A stretch of DNA of 64,000 nucleotides from JAKACA01 sp963769255 (GTDB taxonomy: Bacteria > Actinomycetota > Acidimicrobiia > Acidimicrobiales > Bog-793), in contig CAVYKV010000001.1 of NCBI GenBank assembly GCA_963769255.1, positions 2,294,001 to 2,358,000 of the forward strand. The letters run 5' to 3'. The stretch's first letter is position 1. Each line of letters starts with the position of its first letter. The translations under genes were made by a program, and so were the position numbers. The notes under the pieces are model-generated. The model saw only the letters and a list, made by a program, of their open reading frames with translations, ran no database searches and had not been told where the DNA came from. Below are positions 42,127-51,081 of this stretch, piece after piece.

Positions 42127-43065
42127 GTGGCCGACACCGCCGGAACGGTCGACGCCGGACGAGGACGCCGGATGCGCAGCCATTTCCAGTGGCTCTCCAC
42201 CCTCGGGTCCGCCGTGAAGACGACGCGAGGGGCCGTCGGCCTCGGCCTCACCTCGATGATCGTGCTCCTCGCCATCATCGGGCCGTCCGTCGTGCCCTAC
42301 TCGGCCACGAACTTCGTGACCATCCCCTTCGCCGAGCCGACAGGGCAATACCTCCTGGGGGGCGACGACCTCGGGCGCGACGTCCTCTCCCGCGTGCTCG
42401 ACGGCGGCTGGGTGCTGCTCCTCATGGCCATCGCCGCCACCGCTTTCGGCATCATCCTGGGCGGTATCGCCGGCGTCTCGGCGGCCTATCTGCGAGGCAA
42501 GATCGACGGCCTCATCATGCGCACCGTCGACGTCATCCTCGCCTTCCCGTCCCTCGTCCTCGCCCTCATGCTCGTGAGCATCGTCGGCCCGAAGCTCTGG
42601 CTCATCGTCCTGGCGGTCGGCATCGCCCATGCCCCCGCCGTCGCCCGCGTGCTGCGGTCGGCCACCTTGGACATCTCCGAGCGCGACTACATCAAGGCCA
42701 TCGAGCTGCAGGGCGTGAAGTCTTCCAAGATCATGCGCAGCGAGATCCTGCCCAACCTCATCAGCCCGCTCATGGTGGAGACAGGTCTGCGCCTCACCTA
42801 CTCGATCGTGCTCATGGCGGGCCTCAACTTCCTCGGCTTCGGGCAGCCGCCGCCCGCCGCCAACTGGGGCTACATGATCCAGGAGAACCGTATCGGCATC
42901 ACGTCCAACCCCTGGGCCGTCCTCGTGCCAGCCGCTCTCATCGCCGTCCTCACGATCGGCACCAACACCTTCACCGACGCCATCGCCCGCGTCGCCATCG
43001 GTGTCGACCGCAAGCCGGAGCAGGCAGCGCTCATCGACGAGCTCGTGATTCGGGAGGCCGCATGA
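42127..43065 (+). CDS. Dipeptide-type ABC importer permease (DppC family)
   Basis: 312 residues from GTG 42127, two bases after the preceding stop; an ATG at 42172 is an alternative. DppC features are present: TM1 near residue 37 (LTSMIVLLAIIGPSVVPYSA), PTGQYLLGGDDLGRDVLSRV, a basic loop before TM2-TM3, the EAA loop with SERDYIKAIELQGVKSSKIM, and NFLGFGQPPPAANWGYMIQE near the end. It pairs with the DppB-like subunit and overlaps the fused ATPase gene by ATGA, so channel and motor subunits are made in step. Confidence 0.93.
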   Translation: MADTAGTVDAGRGRRMRSHFQWLSTLGSAVKTTRGAVGLGLTSMIVLLAIIGPSVVPYSATNFVTIPFAEPTGQYLLGGDDLGRDVLSRVLDGGWVLLLMAIAATAFGIILGGIAGVSAAYLRGKIDGLIMRTVDVILAFPSLVLALMLVSIVGPKLWLIVLAVGIAHAPAVARVLRSATLDISERDYIKAIELQGVKSSKIMRSEILPNLISPLMVETGLRLTYSIVLMAGLNFLGFGQPPPAANWGYMIQENRIGITSNPWAVLVPAALIAVLTIGTNTFTDAIARVAIGVDRKPEQAALIDELVIREAA

Positions 43066-44906
43066 GCACGACCACAGCTGCACCAGACCTGAACGGATCG
43101 GCCATGACGGGCGTACGCCTCGAGACGCGGGACCTCCGCATCGAGCTCACCTCGAGCGGTGCCGACGTCGTCGACGAGGTGTCCTTCCAGGTCCGCGCCG
43201 GCGAGGTGCTCGGCCTCGTGGGCGAGTCGGGCTCGGGCAAGACGACCGTCGCCCTCGCCCTCCTCGGCCACGCCCGCCGCGGGCTGCGCATCTCCGGCGG
43301 CCAGATCATCCTCGACGGCGAGAACATCCTCGGCCTGAAGCCGGCCGAGCTGCGAGCCCTGCGGGGCGCCAAGGTCTCCTACGTGCCACAGGATCCCTCC
43401 GCCGCCCTCAACCCGACGCTGCGCGTGGGGCTGCAGCTGCGGGAGGCGCTGAAGGTGCACCCAGGATCCGCCGACGACCTCGACGCCCGTGTCGTCGAAG
43501 TTCTCGCCGACGCCCGCCTCGACGTCAGCAGCGGCCTCCTCAAGCGTTACCCGCACCAGCTCTCCGGTGGCCAGCAGCAACGCGTGGCCATCGCCATGGC
43601 CTTCGCCTGTCGGCCCTCCCTCATCGTCCTCGACGAGCCCACGACGGGCCTCGACGTCTCGACGCAGCGCCACGTGCTCGAGACCGTGCGCTCGCTCTGC
43701 ACGGCGTACGGGGTGGCCGCCGTCTACGTGAGCCACGACCTCGCCGTCGTGGGAGGCCTCGTCTCGAACGTGGCCGTCATGTACGCCGGCCGCATCATCG
43801 AGCTCGGCACGACCGAGCAGGTCTTCACGGCCCCCGTCCACCCCTACACGCGCGGTCTCCTCGAGGCGGTGCCCTCCCCGGACCGCAGCGAGGTCCTGAG
43901 TGGCATGCGTGGCCAGCCTCCGCGGCCGGGCAAGCGCCCGAAGGGCTGCTCCTTCGCCCCCCGCTGCTCCTTCGCCGTCGAGCGCTGCTCGGCCGAGCAG
44001 CCGCTCCCCGTCCTCGCCGGCGGCCGCGTCGTGCGCTGCTTGCGGGCCAACGACATCGGGGAGGGATCGCTCGAGCGAAAGGGCGTGCTCATCCCGACGG
44101 TGCTCAACACGGCGGACCCCCTCCTGCAGCTGAAGGACGTGTCGGCCTCCTACGGCCGCCATCCCGTGCTGTACGACATCAACGTCGCCGTGGCGCCCGA
44201 GTCCTGTATGGCCATCGTCGGGGAGTCCGGCTCGGGCAAGACGACGCTCGCCCGCTGCATCGTCGGGCTGCACTCGAACTGGCGGGGGGAGATGACCTTC
44301 GAGGAGACACGCCTCGCCCGCGGCACGAAGCAGCGCAAAGCCGAGACGTTGAAGCGCATCCAGTACATCTTCCAGAACCCCTACACGTCGCTGAACCCCC
44401 GCAAGACGATCTCCCAGATCGTCGCCCAACCGCTGGAGCACTTCTACCGGCGCCTGCCCGGCCGGGAGGTGGACGACCGCGTCGCCCGCGTGCTCGACGA
44501 CGTCTCGCTCAGCTCCGAGTTCCTTCGCCGCTTCCCCGACCAGCTCTCGGGCGGCGAGCGCCAGCGCGTCGCCATCGCACGCGCCCTCGTGGTGGAGCCC
44601 GACCTCCTCGTCTGCGACGAGGTCACCTCGGCCCTCGACGTGTCCGTGCAGGCCGTCATCGTCGAGCTGCTACGACGGTTGCAGCGGGAGCGGCGCCTCG
44701 CCATGATCTTCATCACCCACAACCTCGCCCTCGTCCGCAGTATCGCCCAGACCGCCGTCGTGCTCTGCGAAGGCCGCCTCGTCGAAGCGGGACCGGTCGA
44801 GGACGTGCTCGAGCACCCGACCCACGAGTACACCATCCGGCTCATCAAGGACGTGCCGAAGCTGGTCACGACCCGAGCGGCCGCCGCCGCCAGCAGCCCG
44901 CTCTGA
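43062..44906 (+). CDS. Fused double ATPase of the dipeptide-type ABC importer (DppD-DppF)
   Basis: 614 residues joining two ATPase domains that are usually separate proteins. Domain 1 (about 12-330): Walker A GESGSGKTT near residue 57, QLSGGQQQRVAIAMAF, LIVLDEPTTGLDVS, and the oligopeptide-importer C-terminal segment with CSFAPRCSFAVERC, a cysteine cluster seen in DppD-like proteins. Domain 2 (about 350-600): GESGSGKTT, QLSGGERQRVAIARAL, LLVCDEVTSALDVS and ITHN. Each half-site is intact. ATG 43062 overlaps the permease stop. A strong palindrome follows the gene, marking the operon end. The fusion fixes a 1:1 ATPase heterodimer. Confidence 0.93.
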   Translation: MSTTTAAPDLNGSAMTGVRLETRDLRIELTSSGADVVDEVSFQVRAGEVLGLVGESGSGKTTVALALLGHARRGLRISGGQIILDGENILGLKPAELRALRGAKVSYVPQDPSAALNPTLRVGLQLREALKVHPGSADDLDARVVEVLADARLDVSSGLLKRYPHQLSGGQQQRVAIAMAFACRPSLIVLDEPTTGLDVSTQRHVLETVRSLCTAYGVAAVYVSHDLAVVGGLVSNVAVMYAGRIIELGTTEQVFTAPVHPYTRGLLEAVPSPDRSEVLSGMRGQPPRPGKRPKGCSFAPRCSFAVERCSAEQPLPVLAGGRVVRCLRANDIGEGSLERKGVLIPTVLNTADPLLQLKDVSASYGRHPVLYDINVAVAPESCMAIVGESGSGKTTLARCIVGLHSNWRGEMTFEETRLARGTKQRKAETLKRIQYIFQNPYTSLNPRKTISQIVAQPLEHFYRRLPGREVDDRVARVLDDVSLSSEFLRRFPDQLSGGERQRVAIARALVVEPDLLVCDEVTSALDVSVQAVIVELLRRLQRERRLAMIFITHNLALVRSIAQTAVVLCEGRLVEAGPVEDVLEHPTHEYTIRLIKDVPKLVTTRAAAAASSPL

Positions 44907-44913
44907 GCCCGGC

Positions 44914-44958
44914 GCCGATGCGGCGCCGCCGAGAACCTCCCCGCCGCGCCGCATCGGC
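44914..44958 (+). terminator. Large hairpin ending the dpp-type operon
   Basis: A 13-bp perfect inverted repeat (GCCGATGCGGCGC and its complement) around a 19-base loop, eight bases after the ATPase stop. There is no T-run. A second, smaller hairpin follows at 44969-44985. Confidence 0.5.
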
Positions 44959-44968
44959 CCGCCGTCGG

Positions 44969-44985
44969 CGCACCTTTCCGGTGCG
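44969..44985 (+). terminator. Second hairpin after the dpp-type operon
   Basis: CGCACC, loop TTTCC, GGTGCG; six perfect pairs eleven bases after the larger hairpin. Together they insulate the importer operon from the MFS gene. Confidence 0.35.
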
Positions 44986-45082
44986 GTGGCCGCCCTCGTA
45001 TGAGTAGTTCTGTCGATCGCAAATCCCCCAGTTCTTCAGCTTTGCGTCATATCTTTGAGTGTTACCGTGATGGGGGGAGGGC

Positions 45083-46306
45083 GTGGACGCGGTGGCTGAC
45101 CTGGGACGTCCAGAGCACGCAAGGGTGTTGCGAGCGCTGCTGTACGTCGTCGTCCTCGCCAGCAGCTGCCTGCAGGTGGCCGTCGTCCCCCTCCTCCCGG
45201 CGTATGCCCGGCGGTTCGACCTGTCGCATTTCGGCCAGGGCGTCCTGCTCGGGGCGACCGGCCTCGCCATGCTCGCCGTCTCGCTCCCGGCCGGCGCCCT
45301 CTCGGACCGTCTCGGTGCGAGGCGGGTCACGCTCTGGGCGGGCTACCTCATGGCGATCGCCGCCGTCGTGCAGGCCTTCGCCCCCTCGTTCGCCCTGCTC
45401 GTGCTGGCCCGCCTCATCTTCGGCGTCGGCTATGGGTTGATCTGGACAGCCGGCCTCTCCTGGCTCGCGGAGGGGGTCCCGGGCGGTTCCAGCCTCGGCG
45501 GCTCAGTGGCGGCAGGTGGCATCGGCTCGGTCGTCGGCCCGGCGCTGTTCGGCCTCCTCGCCGAGTATTTCGGCCTCACGATCCCCTTCGTCGGCTCGGC
45601 CGTCGTGCTCGTCGCCGTGACGGCGGCCCTCGGCCTTCTCCGGCTGCCCGCCTCCACGGCCTCCCCGAGCGGCCACGTCACCCGCAGCGTGCTGGCTGCC
45701 CTCTCCGACCGGACGACCGTCTCGGCTGCGGCCGCCATCATGATCGCCGGCGTGACCTCCGGCGTCGCCTACCTGCTCGTCCCCGGAGAGCTGCACGCCG
45801 ACGGCGGCTCGCAGGGCGCCATCGGGCTCGCCTTCTCGGCCGCCGGGCTGCTCTTCGTCGTGGGCAGCATCCTCACGACGTCCTACGGAACTCGGGCGGT
45901 GCGCCTCGCCGTCGCCTGCGGCGGCATGCTGGCGCTCGCCATCGCTCTCTCCCCCGCCGCCCTCAGCTCGGCGCCGGTTGCCGTCGTCGCCATGCTGTGC
46001 GCCTCCTCCTCCGCCCGCTCCGTCCTCTGGACGATCAGCTACCCGCTCGGCGCCGCCGGCGCCGCCCGCTCGGGGGCGGGTCTCGGGGTCGTCATGGGTC
46101 TCCTCAACGGGGTCTGGGCCGTCACGTCCTTCGTGACCCCGCTCGTGGCGGGCATCGTGGCCGAGCACGTGAGCGCCCCCTCCGTCTTCGCCCTGGCGGA
46201 GCTCGGCTGCGTCGTGGTGCTGTCGGCCGTCGTGCTCCTGCGGCGGCAGGCGTTGTCGGGCTTTCTCGCCCGCCAGCTACATTCGGCGGATGCGGCTGAC
46301 AGCTGA
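45083..46306 (+). CDS. MFS transporter
   Basis: 407 residues from GTG 45083 (GGGGGGAGGG upstream). Twelve hydrophobic segments in two six-helix halves are visible, with the MFS loop motif LSDRLGARRVTLWAGY between TM2 and TM3 (about residue 74) and GVGYGLIWTAGLSWLAEGVP in TM4-TM5. The resemblance is to drug- or metabolite-efflux type MFS proteins; direction and substrate cannot be told. The region just upstream (45001-45070) is relatively AT-rich and probably holds its promoter. It is followed nine bases later by the aminotransferase gene and then the ThDP enzyme, so transport of the substrate or product of those enzymes is a reasonable inference. Confidence 0.9.
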   Translation: MDAVADLGRPEHARVLRALLYVVVLASSCLQVAVVPLLPAYARRFDLSHFGQGVLLGATGLAMLAVSLPAGALSDRLGARRVTLWAGYLMAIAAVVQAFAPSFALLVLARLIFGVGYGLIWTAGLSWLAEGVPGGSSLGGSVAAGGIGSVVGPALFGLLAEYFGLTIPFVGSAVVLVAVTAALGLLRLPASTASPSGHVTRSVLAALSDRTTVSAAAAIMIAGVTSGVAYLLVPGELHADGGSQGAIGLAFSAAGLLFVVGSILTTSYGTRAVRLAVACGGMLALAIALSPAALSSAPVAVVAMLCASSSARSVLWTISYPLGAAGAARSGAGLGVVMGLLNGVWAVTSFVTPLVAGIVAEHVSAPSVFALAELGCVVVLSAVVLLRRQALSGFLARQLHSADAADS

Positions 46307-46314
46307 ACACGCCC

Positions 46315-47439
46315 GTGGCTGACCTCCGAGGGCTAGTCCGCCACCCCCTCGCCGCCGTCACCCCCTATGACCCGGGCCCGAGCGTCGCCGAGCTCGAGGA
46401 GCGCTACGGCGTCACCGGCCTGGCGAAGCTGAACTGGAACGAGGACCTCTTCGGCCTCCTGCCTGGCGTCACCGGGGCCGTCGCCGGCGAGATGGTGCGG
46501 GCATCGCTCTACCCCGAGCAGGCCTACAGCGCCTTCCGCTCCCTCGTGGGTGACTGGACGGGGGCGGACGAGGCGATGATCCTGCCGGCCCACGGCATCC
46601 AGGCCCTCGTGCTCGCCACGGTGACCACCTTCGTCGAGGAGGGCGACCGCGTCGTGCTCCCGCAGCCGACGTACGGCCTCTACCGGCAGGCCTGCGCCTC
46701 TGCCGGCGCCGAGGTCGTCTCCGTGCCGACGCGCCGCTACCGCTTCGACCTCGAAGCGATGGCAGCGGCCGCCGCCGGCGCCAAGCTCGTCTTCGTGTGC
46801 GACCCGAACAACCCGACGGGCGACGCCCTCTCGACGGCGGAATGGAACCAGTTCCTCGATGCCCTGCCGCCCGGGTGCATCGCCGTCGTCGACGAGGCCT
46901 ACGGCGACTACCGGTCGGCCGACACGTGGCCGGACCGGGTGGCCCAGGTGGCGGAAGGCCGGCCCCTCGTCGTCCTGCGGACGTTCTCGAAGCTGTTCGG
47001 CCTCGCCGGCCTCCGCCTCGGCTATGCCATCGTCCACCCGGACCTCGTGCCCTGCTACGACGCGGTGCAGGAGCCGTTCAACGTCAACCGACTCGCCCTC
47101 GCGGCCGGAACTGCCTGCCTGGCGGACGCCTCGGCCGTGGAGGCTCGTCGCCTCGAGGTCGTGGCCGCCCGCCAGCGCTTCGCCGAGGCACTGACGGGCA
47201 TCGGCGTCCCGAGTCACCCCTCGGAGGCGAATTTCCTGCTCGCCCGCACCGGGGGCGACGATGACCGGTGGTATGAGGGGCTGCTCCGGCGGGGTTTCCT
47301 CGTGCGGCGGGGCTCGGAGTTCGGCCTGCCCGGCCACCTTCGCATCACGATCGGCCCCGACGACCTCATGGCCTCGCTCGTCGAGGCCATGGAGGAGCTG
47401 GCCCCCTCCATGGTCGGCTCGAGCGCAGCACCCGAGTGA
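46315..47439 (+). CDS. Class I/II aminotransferase (HisC-like)
   Basis: 374 residues from GTG 46315. A PLP fold-type I aminotransferase: KLNWNEDLFG at the N-terminus, GIQALVLATVTTFVEEGDRV (cofactor site), VCDPNNPTGD with the asparagine that contacts PLP, VVDEAYGDY (Asp to the pyridine nitrogen), and RTFSKLFGLAGLRLGY with Lys226 as the Schiff-base lysine. RITIG near the end supplies the carboxylate-binding arginine. It looks like histidinol-phosphate aminotransferase but is not in a his operon. The next gene encodes a decarboxylase of 2-oxoacids of the 2-ketoarginine decarboxylase type, so the pair probably converts an amino acid to its 2-oxo acid and then to an aldehyde. Confidence 0.9.
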   Translation: MADLRGLVRHPLAAVTPYDPGPSVAELEERYGVTGLAKLNWNEDLFGLLPGVTGAVAGEMVRASLYPEQAYSAFRSLVGDWTGADEAMILPAHGIQALVLATVTTFVEEGDRVVLPQPTYGLYRQACASAGAEVVSVPTRRYRFDLEAMAAAAAGAKLVFVCDPNNPTGDALSTAEWNQFLDALPPGCIAVVDEAYGDYRSADTWPDRVAQVAEGRPLVVLRTFSKLFGLAGLRLGYAIVHPDLVPCYDAVQEPFNVNRLALAAGTACLADASAVEARRLEVVAARQRFAEALTGIGVPSHPSEANFLLARTGGDDDRWYEGLLRRGFLVRRGSEFGLPGHLRITIGPDDLMASLVEAMEELAPSMVGSSAAPE

Positions 47440-47455
47440 AGGGAGGAAACGGCCG

Positions 47456-49048
47456 ATGCCCTATCTGACCGGAGGACAGGTCGTCGTCGACTCGCTTGCG
47501 GCCAACGGCGTGGACGTCGTCTTCGGCATCCCGGGGACGCACAGCCTCCCCATCTACCGGCACCTCGGGCCGAGCGGCATCCGTCACATCACCCCGCGCC
47601 ACGAGCAGGGGGCCGGCTACGCCGCCGACGGCTACGCCCGTTCCAGCGGCCGCCCCGGCGTCTGCCTCGTCACGACCGGCCCGGGCGTGACGAACATCGC
47701 CACGGCGCTCGGGCAGGCGTACTCGGACTCCATCCCGCTCCTCGTCGTTTCGCCGGGGCTCCCCTTCGACGTCGAGGGCGGGGATCACGGGTACCTGCAC
47801 GAGACGAAGTGCCAGATCGGCGTGACGGCGAACATCGTGGCCTGGAGCCGGCGGGTCGGCTCCCAGCAGGAGCTGGCCGACACCTTGCAGCAGGCCTTCG
47901 CCTTCTTCCGCAAGGGTCGGCCCCGCCCGGTGCACGTCGAGGTGCCCCTCGAGGTGCTCGACGGCGTCGGCCACGTCGACGGCATCTCCGCCGCCACGGG
48001 CGCCCCCGCCCCGCCGCGGCCCGACGACATCGCCGCTGCCGCCGCCGCACTCGAGAAGGCCGGCCGGGCAACATTGGTCCTCGGCGGCGGAGCCCGGCAG
48101 GCGGCCGGCCCCGCCACCCGCCTCGCCGAAGCCCGCCGGATGGCCGTCGTCACGACGATGAACGGCAAGGGCGTCGTGTCCGAGCACCACCCCCTCTCGC
48201 TCGGCGCCACCTTCGCCGCCTCGGCCGTGCGCTCCCACATCGAGAGCAGCGACGTCGTCCTCGCCGTCGGCACCGAGCTCGGGGACTCCGACCTGTGGGG
48301 GCACGCCTTGCGGCCGCGGGGCACCTTCGTCCGCCTCGACGTCGACCCGGCCCAGCTCAACAAGAACGTCCCCGCCGACGTCGCCGTGCAGGGCGACGCC
48401 GAGCTCACCCTGCAGGCGCTCGCCGCCCGGTTCCCGGCGGCGGGGGGCGACGAGGCCGGTGGCGCCACCGCCGAGGAGCTCGCCCAGGTTCGCCGGGCCA
48501 TCGAGGCGGAGCTCGGGCCGGAGCTCGCCCCCTACCGGGAGCTGCACAAGTCGCTCGAGCAGGTGTTGAGCGACGACGCCATCGTGGCGGGGGACGCCAC
48601 CATGGCCTGCTACTACGGCACGGGGCTGTTGCTCCCCCTCGCCGGGCCCTCGCAATGGCTCTACCCCACGGGGTTCTGCACCCTCGGCTACGGGCTCCCG
48701 GCTGCCATCGGCGCCAAGATCGCCTTTCCCGGTCGGCAGGTGGTCGGCATCCTCGGGGACGGCGGCATCATGTTCACGCTGTCCGAGCTGGCCACGGCCG
48801 CCACCCTCGGGCTCGGTCTCCCCATCGTGGTCGTGACGAACGGCGGCTACGGCGAGATCCGGCGCGAGCTGCAGGCACTCGGTGCGAGCCCCGTCGGCAC
48901 CGACTTCCCCGTGCCCGACTTCGTGGCCGTCGCCCGCGGCCTTCGGGCCGAAGGCGTGCGCACGACGCCGACGCAGGTGGGTGCCGCCGTCGAGGAGGCC
49001 TTCGGTCGCGACCGCCCGACGCTCATCGAGGTCGAGGTGAACATCTGA
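47456..49048 (+). CDS. ThDP-dependent decarboxylase, AruI (2-ketoarginine decarboxylase)-like
   Basis: 530 residues from ATG 47456 (GGGAGGAAA upstream). The three-domain ThDP fold of the acetolactate synthase/benzoylformate decarboxylase superfamily is clear. VDVVFGIPGTHSLPIYRHLG comes first, then PRHEQGAGYAADGYAR with the activating Glu50, TTGPGVTNIATALGQAY, a central domain (ATLVLGGGARQAAG), and the cofactor motif GDGGIMFTLSELATAATLGL ending in NGGYGEIR. The N-terminal sequence and HETKCQIGV region most resemble 5-guanidino-2-oxopentanoate decarboxylases rather than acetolactate synthases, and no small regulatory subunit is present. It begins 16 bases after the aminotransferase. Substrate by analogy: 2-ketoarginine or another basic or branched 2-oxo acid. 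That assignment is inferred. Confidence 0.85.
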   Translation: MPYLTGGQVVVDSLAANGVDVVFGIPGTHSLPIYRHLGPSGIRHITPRHEQGAGYAADGYARSSGRPGVCLVTTGPGVTNIATALGQAYSDSIPLLVVSPGLPFDVEGGDHGYLHETKCQIGVTANIVAWSRRVGSQQELADTLQQAFAFFRKGRPRPVHVEVPLEVLDGVGHVDGISAATGAPAPPRPDDIAAAAAALEKAGRATLVLGGGARQAAGPATRLAEARRMAVVTTMNGKGVVSEHHPLSLGATFAASAVRSHIESSDVVLAVGTELGDSDLWGHALRPRGTFVRLDVDPAQLNKNVPADVAVQGDAELTLQALAARFPAAGGDEAGGATAEELAQVRRAIEAELGPELAPYRELHKSLEQVLSDDAIVAGDATMACYYGTGLLLPLAGPSQWLYPTGFCTLGYGLPAAIGAKIAFPGRQVVGILGDGGIMFTLSELATAATLGLGLPIVVVTNGGYGEIRRELQALGASPVGTDFPVPDFVAVARGLRAEGVRTTPTQVGAAVEEAFGRDRPTLIEVEVNI

Positions 49049-49053
49049 GGCGA

Positions 49054-49072
49054 CTCGGCTCCCGGTGCCGAG
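49054..49072. terminator. Hairpin after the ThDP enzyme
   Basis: CTCGGC, loop TCCCGGT, GCCGAG, five bases after the stop codon; first of two hairpins in the 101-bp gap between convergent genes. Confidence 0.45.
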
Positions 49073-49108
49073 ATGGCCGTGCCGTGTCGGACCGGAAGAT
49101 GCAACGCT

Positions 49109-49130
49109 GCCGCCAGCCCCCCCTGGCGGC
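49109..49130. terminator. Hairpin between convergent genes
   Basis: GCCGCCAG, loop CCCCCC, CTGGCGGC: eight perfect pairs, 20 bases past the stop of the minus-strand binding-protein gene. It probably terminates that gene. Confidence 0.5.
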
Positions 49131-49149
49131 CGCCGTCACGGGCTCGGGC

Positions 49150-50761
49150 TCAGGAGAACCAGAGGCTGCGCAGCTGGTACTGGATCCAGGGGTTGCCCGT
49201 CTTTTGGGCACCGGCGCCTTGCACGTTGTTGGCCTGGCCCACGATGATCGGGTTGAAGACGGGGATGATGTAGCCGCCCTCGTCGTAGTCCATCTTCTGC
49301 ATCTCGGCGGCGAGCTCGGCCTGCATCGTCGGGTCGACCGTCTTGAGGGCCTGGTTGTAGAGCGAGAGGTAGGCCGCCCCGTACTGGCTGGTCGCCCAGT
49401 GGGTCTCGTCCCAGGGAGCGCCCGGCACCATGGAGTAGCCGACCTGGCGCATGTAGGGGTAGCCCGACCACCAGTCCTGCGCGAAGGTCCACTTCAGGTA
49501 GTTCGGCCCGAAGAAGGCGCCGGACGTGATGGAGTTCAGGTTGATGGTGACGCCGGCCTGCGCAGCCTGCTGCTTGAAGACCGTCGCCATCTGCACGGCA
49601 CCCGTCTTGATGGGGGCCGTCACCAAGGTCGTCGTGAAGTTGCTGTGCCCGGCGGCGCTGAGGAGCGACTTCGCCTGCTCGATGTCCTGGGTTCGCTGGG
49701 GAAGGGCGGTGTCGTAGTCGACCTGGTTGATCCCGAAGACGTCGTTGCCGAGCTCGCCGTAGCCGCCGAAGACCAGCTCGCGTATCTGGTCGCGATCCAT
49801 GAGGAGGCGCATGGCCTGGCGGACGCGCACATCGTTGAAGGGAGCCTGGTCCACCCGCATCGTGAAGGGGACCCAACCCGGGGACCCCCAGAATCTTCAC
49901 CGTCTTGCCGGCGTTCTTGAGCGGCTGCACGCTCGCGATGGAAAGCTGGTCGGCCGCCGTGGCGGCCCCCGACTCGAGAGCGTTGACCTGTGAGGTCTCG
50001 TCTGCGTAGTCGGTCATGACGACGGCATCGAAGTACGGCTGACCACTGATCCAGTAGTTGTCATTACGAACGAACGTGCTCGTCTGCCCGGGCGTGAACG
50101 ACTCGTACTTGAACGCACCCGTGCCGACCGGGTGCTTCGGGTCGTAGCCGACGGGCACGATGGACATCTCCCCATCGCCCATCAAGCTGGGCAGCAGGAT
50201 GGAGTACCCCGTGTGCATGGGGATGCTGACGGTGTAGGTGTCGAGAACCTTGGCGTCCTTGAGGTTCATGTAAGCGAGCCCTGAAGCGCCCGAGTAGTTG
50301 TTCTTCAGGATCCGGTTGAACGTGTAGATGACGTCCTCGATCGTGAGCGTCTTGCCGTTGTGGAACTCGATGCCCTTGCGGACCCGGATCGTCCACTCCG
50401 TGGCGTCGGCGTTCGGCGTCACCTCCTCGGCGAGGAGCGGCACGATGTTGGCGTTGGCGTCCTGCGCCGTGAGGCAGTCGTACAGCTGCGGGGCGCGGGC
50501 GAAGTCGAGGTTCTCCACGCAGTTGTTGGCGTCGAGAGTGTCCGAGGATCCGCCACCCGAGCTGGCGAGCGTGAAGGTCCCTCCCCGCTTCGGTGTCATC
50601 GCCGCCGACGTCCCGCTCGTCGTGCTCGTGTTCGTCGAGGACGAACTCCCGCAAGCGGCCAGCAATCCCCCGGCACCGAGCACGGCGGCCCCTCCGAGGG
50701 CCTTGCCCAGAAACTCCCGCCGGGAATACCCGGACCTCTCGCTGCCCTCCGTCTCCCCCAT
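49150..50761 (-). pseudogene. ABC importer solute-binding lipoprotein (family 5), frameshifted
   Basis: Two frames together encode a DppA/OppA-type binding protein of about 536 residues. From ATG 50761 (AAGGGGG upstream) come a combined twin-arginine and lipoprotein signal (SRREFLGKALGGAAVLGAGG, lipobox LAAC), RGGTFTLASSGGGSSDTLDA, ATEWTIRVRKGIEFHNGKTL and a run up to KTVKILGVPG. A single extra base at 49875-49876 then shifts the frame. The second frame continues FTMRVDQAPFNDVRVRQAMR to the natural end at 49150. The intact paralogue at 56469 reads straight through the same place (GGGWTPFTMNCNTPPF). Probably the partner of the importer at 41096-44906. Real mutation or sequencing error cannot be separated; no other damage is seen. 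Confidence 0.82.
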
Positions 50762-50803
50762 CGGGAAGCCCCCTTTCCCGTCCGTGACGACACCGTCACA
50801 GGG

Positions 50804-50999
50804 TCGTAACGGGCCGCCAGCCTAGAGGCGGACCGGGAGGGCCGCAAGGGCACCCGCCCGGCGACCGGACGGGGCGGCGTACCTCCTGTGAGACGGAAGC
50901 GTCGGTGGGTGCCGGCGGCCCCGGCATCCGCTCCCGGTCCGCCGGCGGTGGCGTGAGCCCGCCGGGCCTACTGTGAGACGAAAGCGCTCGTAACGGGCC
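50804..50999. repeat. Interspersed short repeats in a 320-bp intergenic region
   Basis: The gap 50762-51081 holds no gene. It contains TCGTAACGGGCC twice (50804-50815, 50988-50999). A 20-base unit CCTnCTGTGAGACGrAAGCG also occurs twice (50882-50901, 50967-50986; two differences). A GTGAC/GTCAC inverted repeat lies near 50783-50799. Position upstream of the binding-protein gene suggests regulator sites; this is inference. Confidence 0.5.
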
Positions 51000-51081
51000 T
51001 TCTACGCTCGCTTTGGGCGCACAGTACGCCTGGAGCCGGGCCGGGTGGGCAGCCCGGCTGGGTCGGCTGGGCGCCTGCGGT

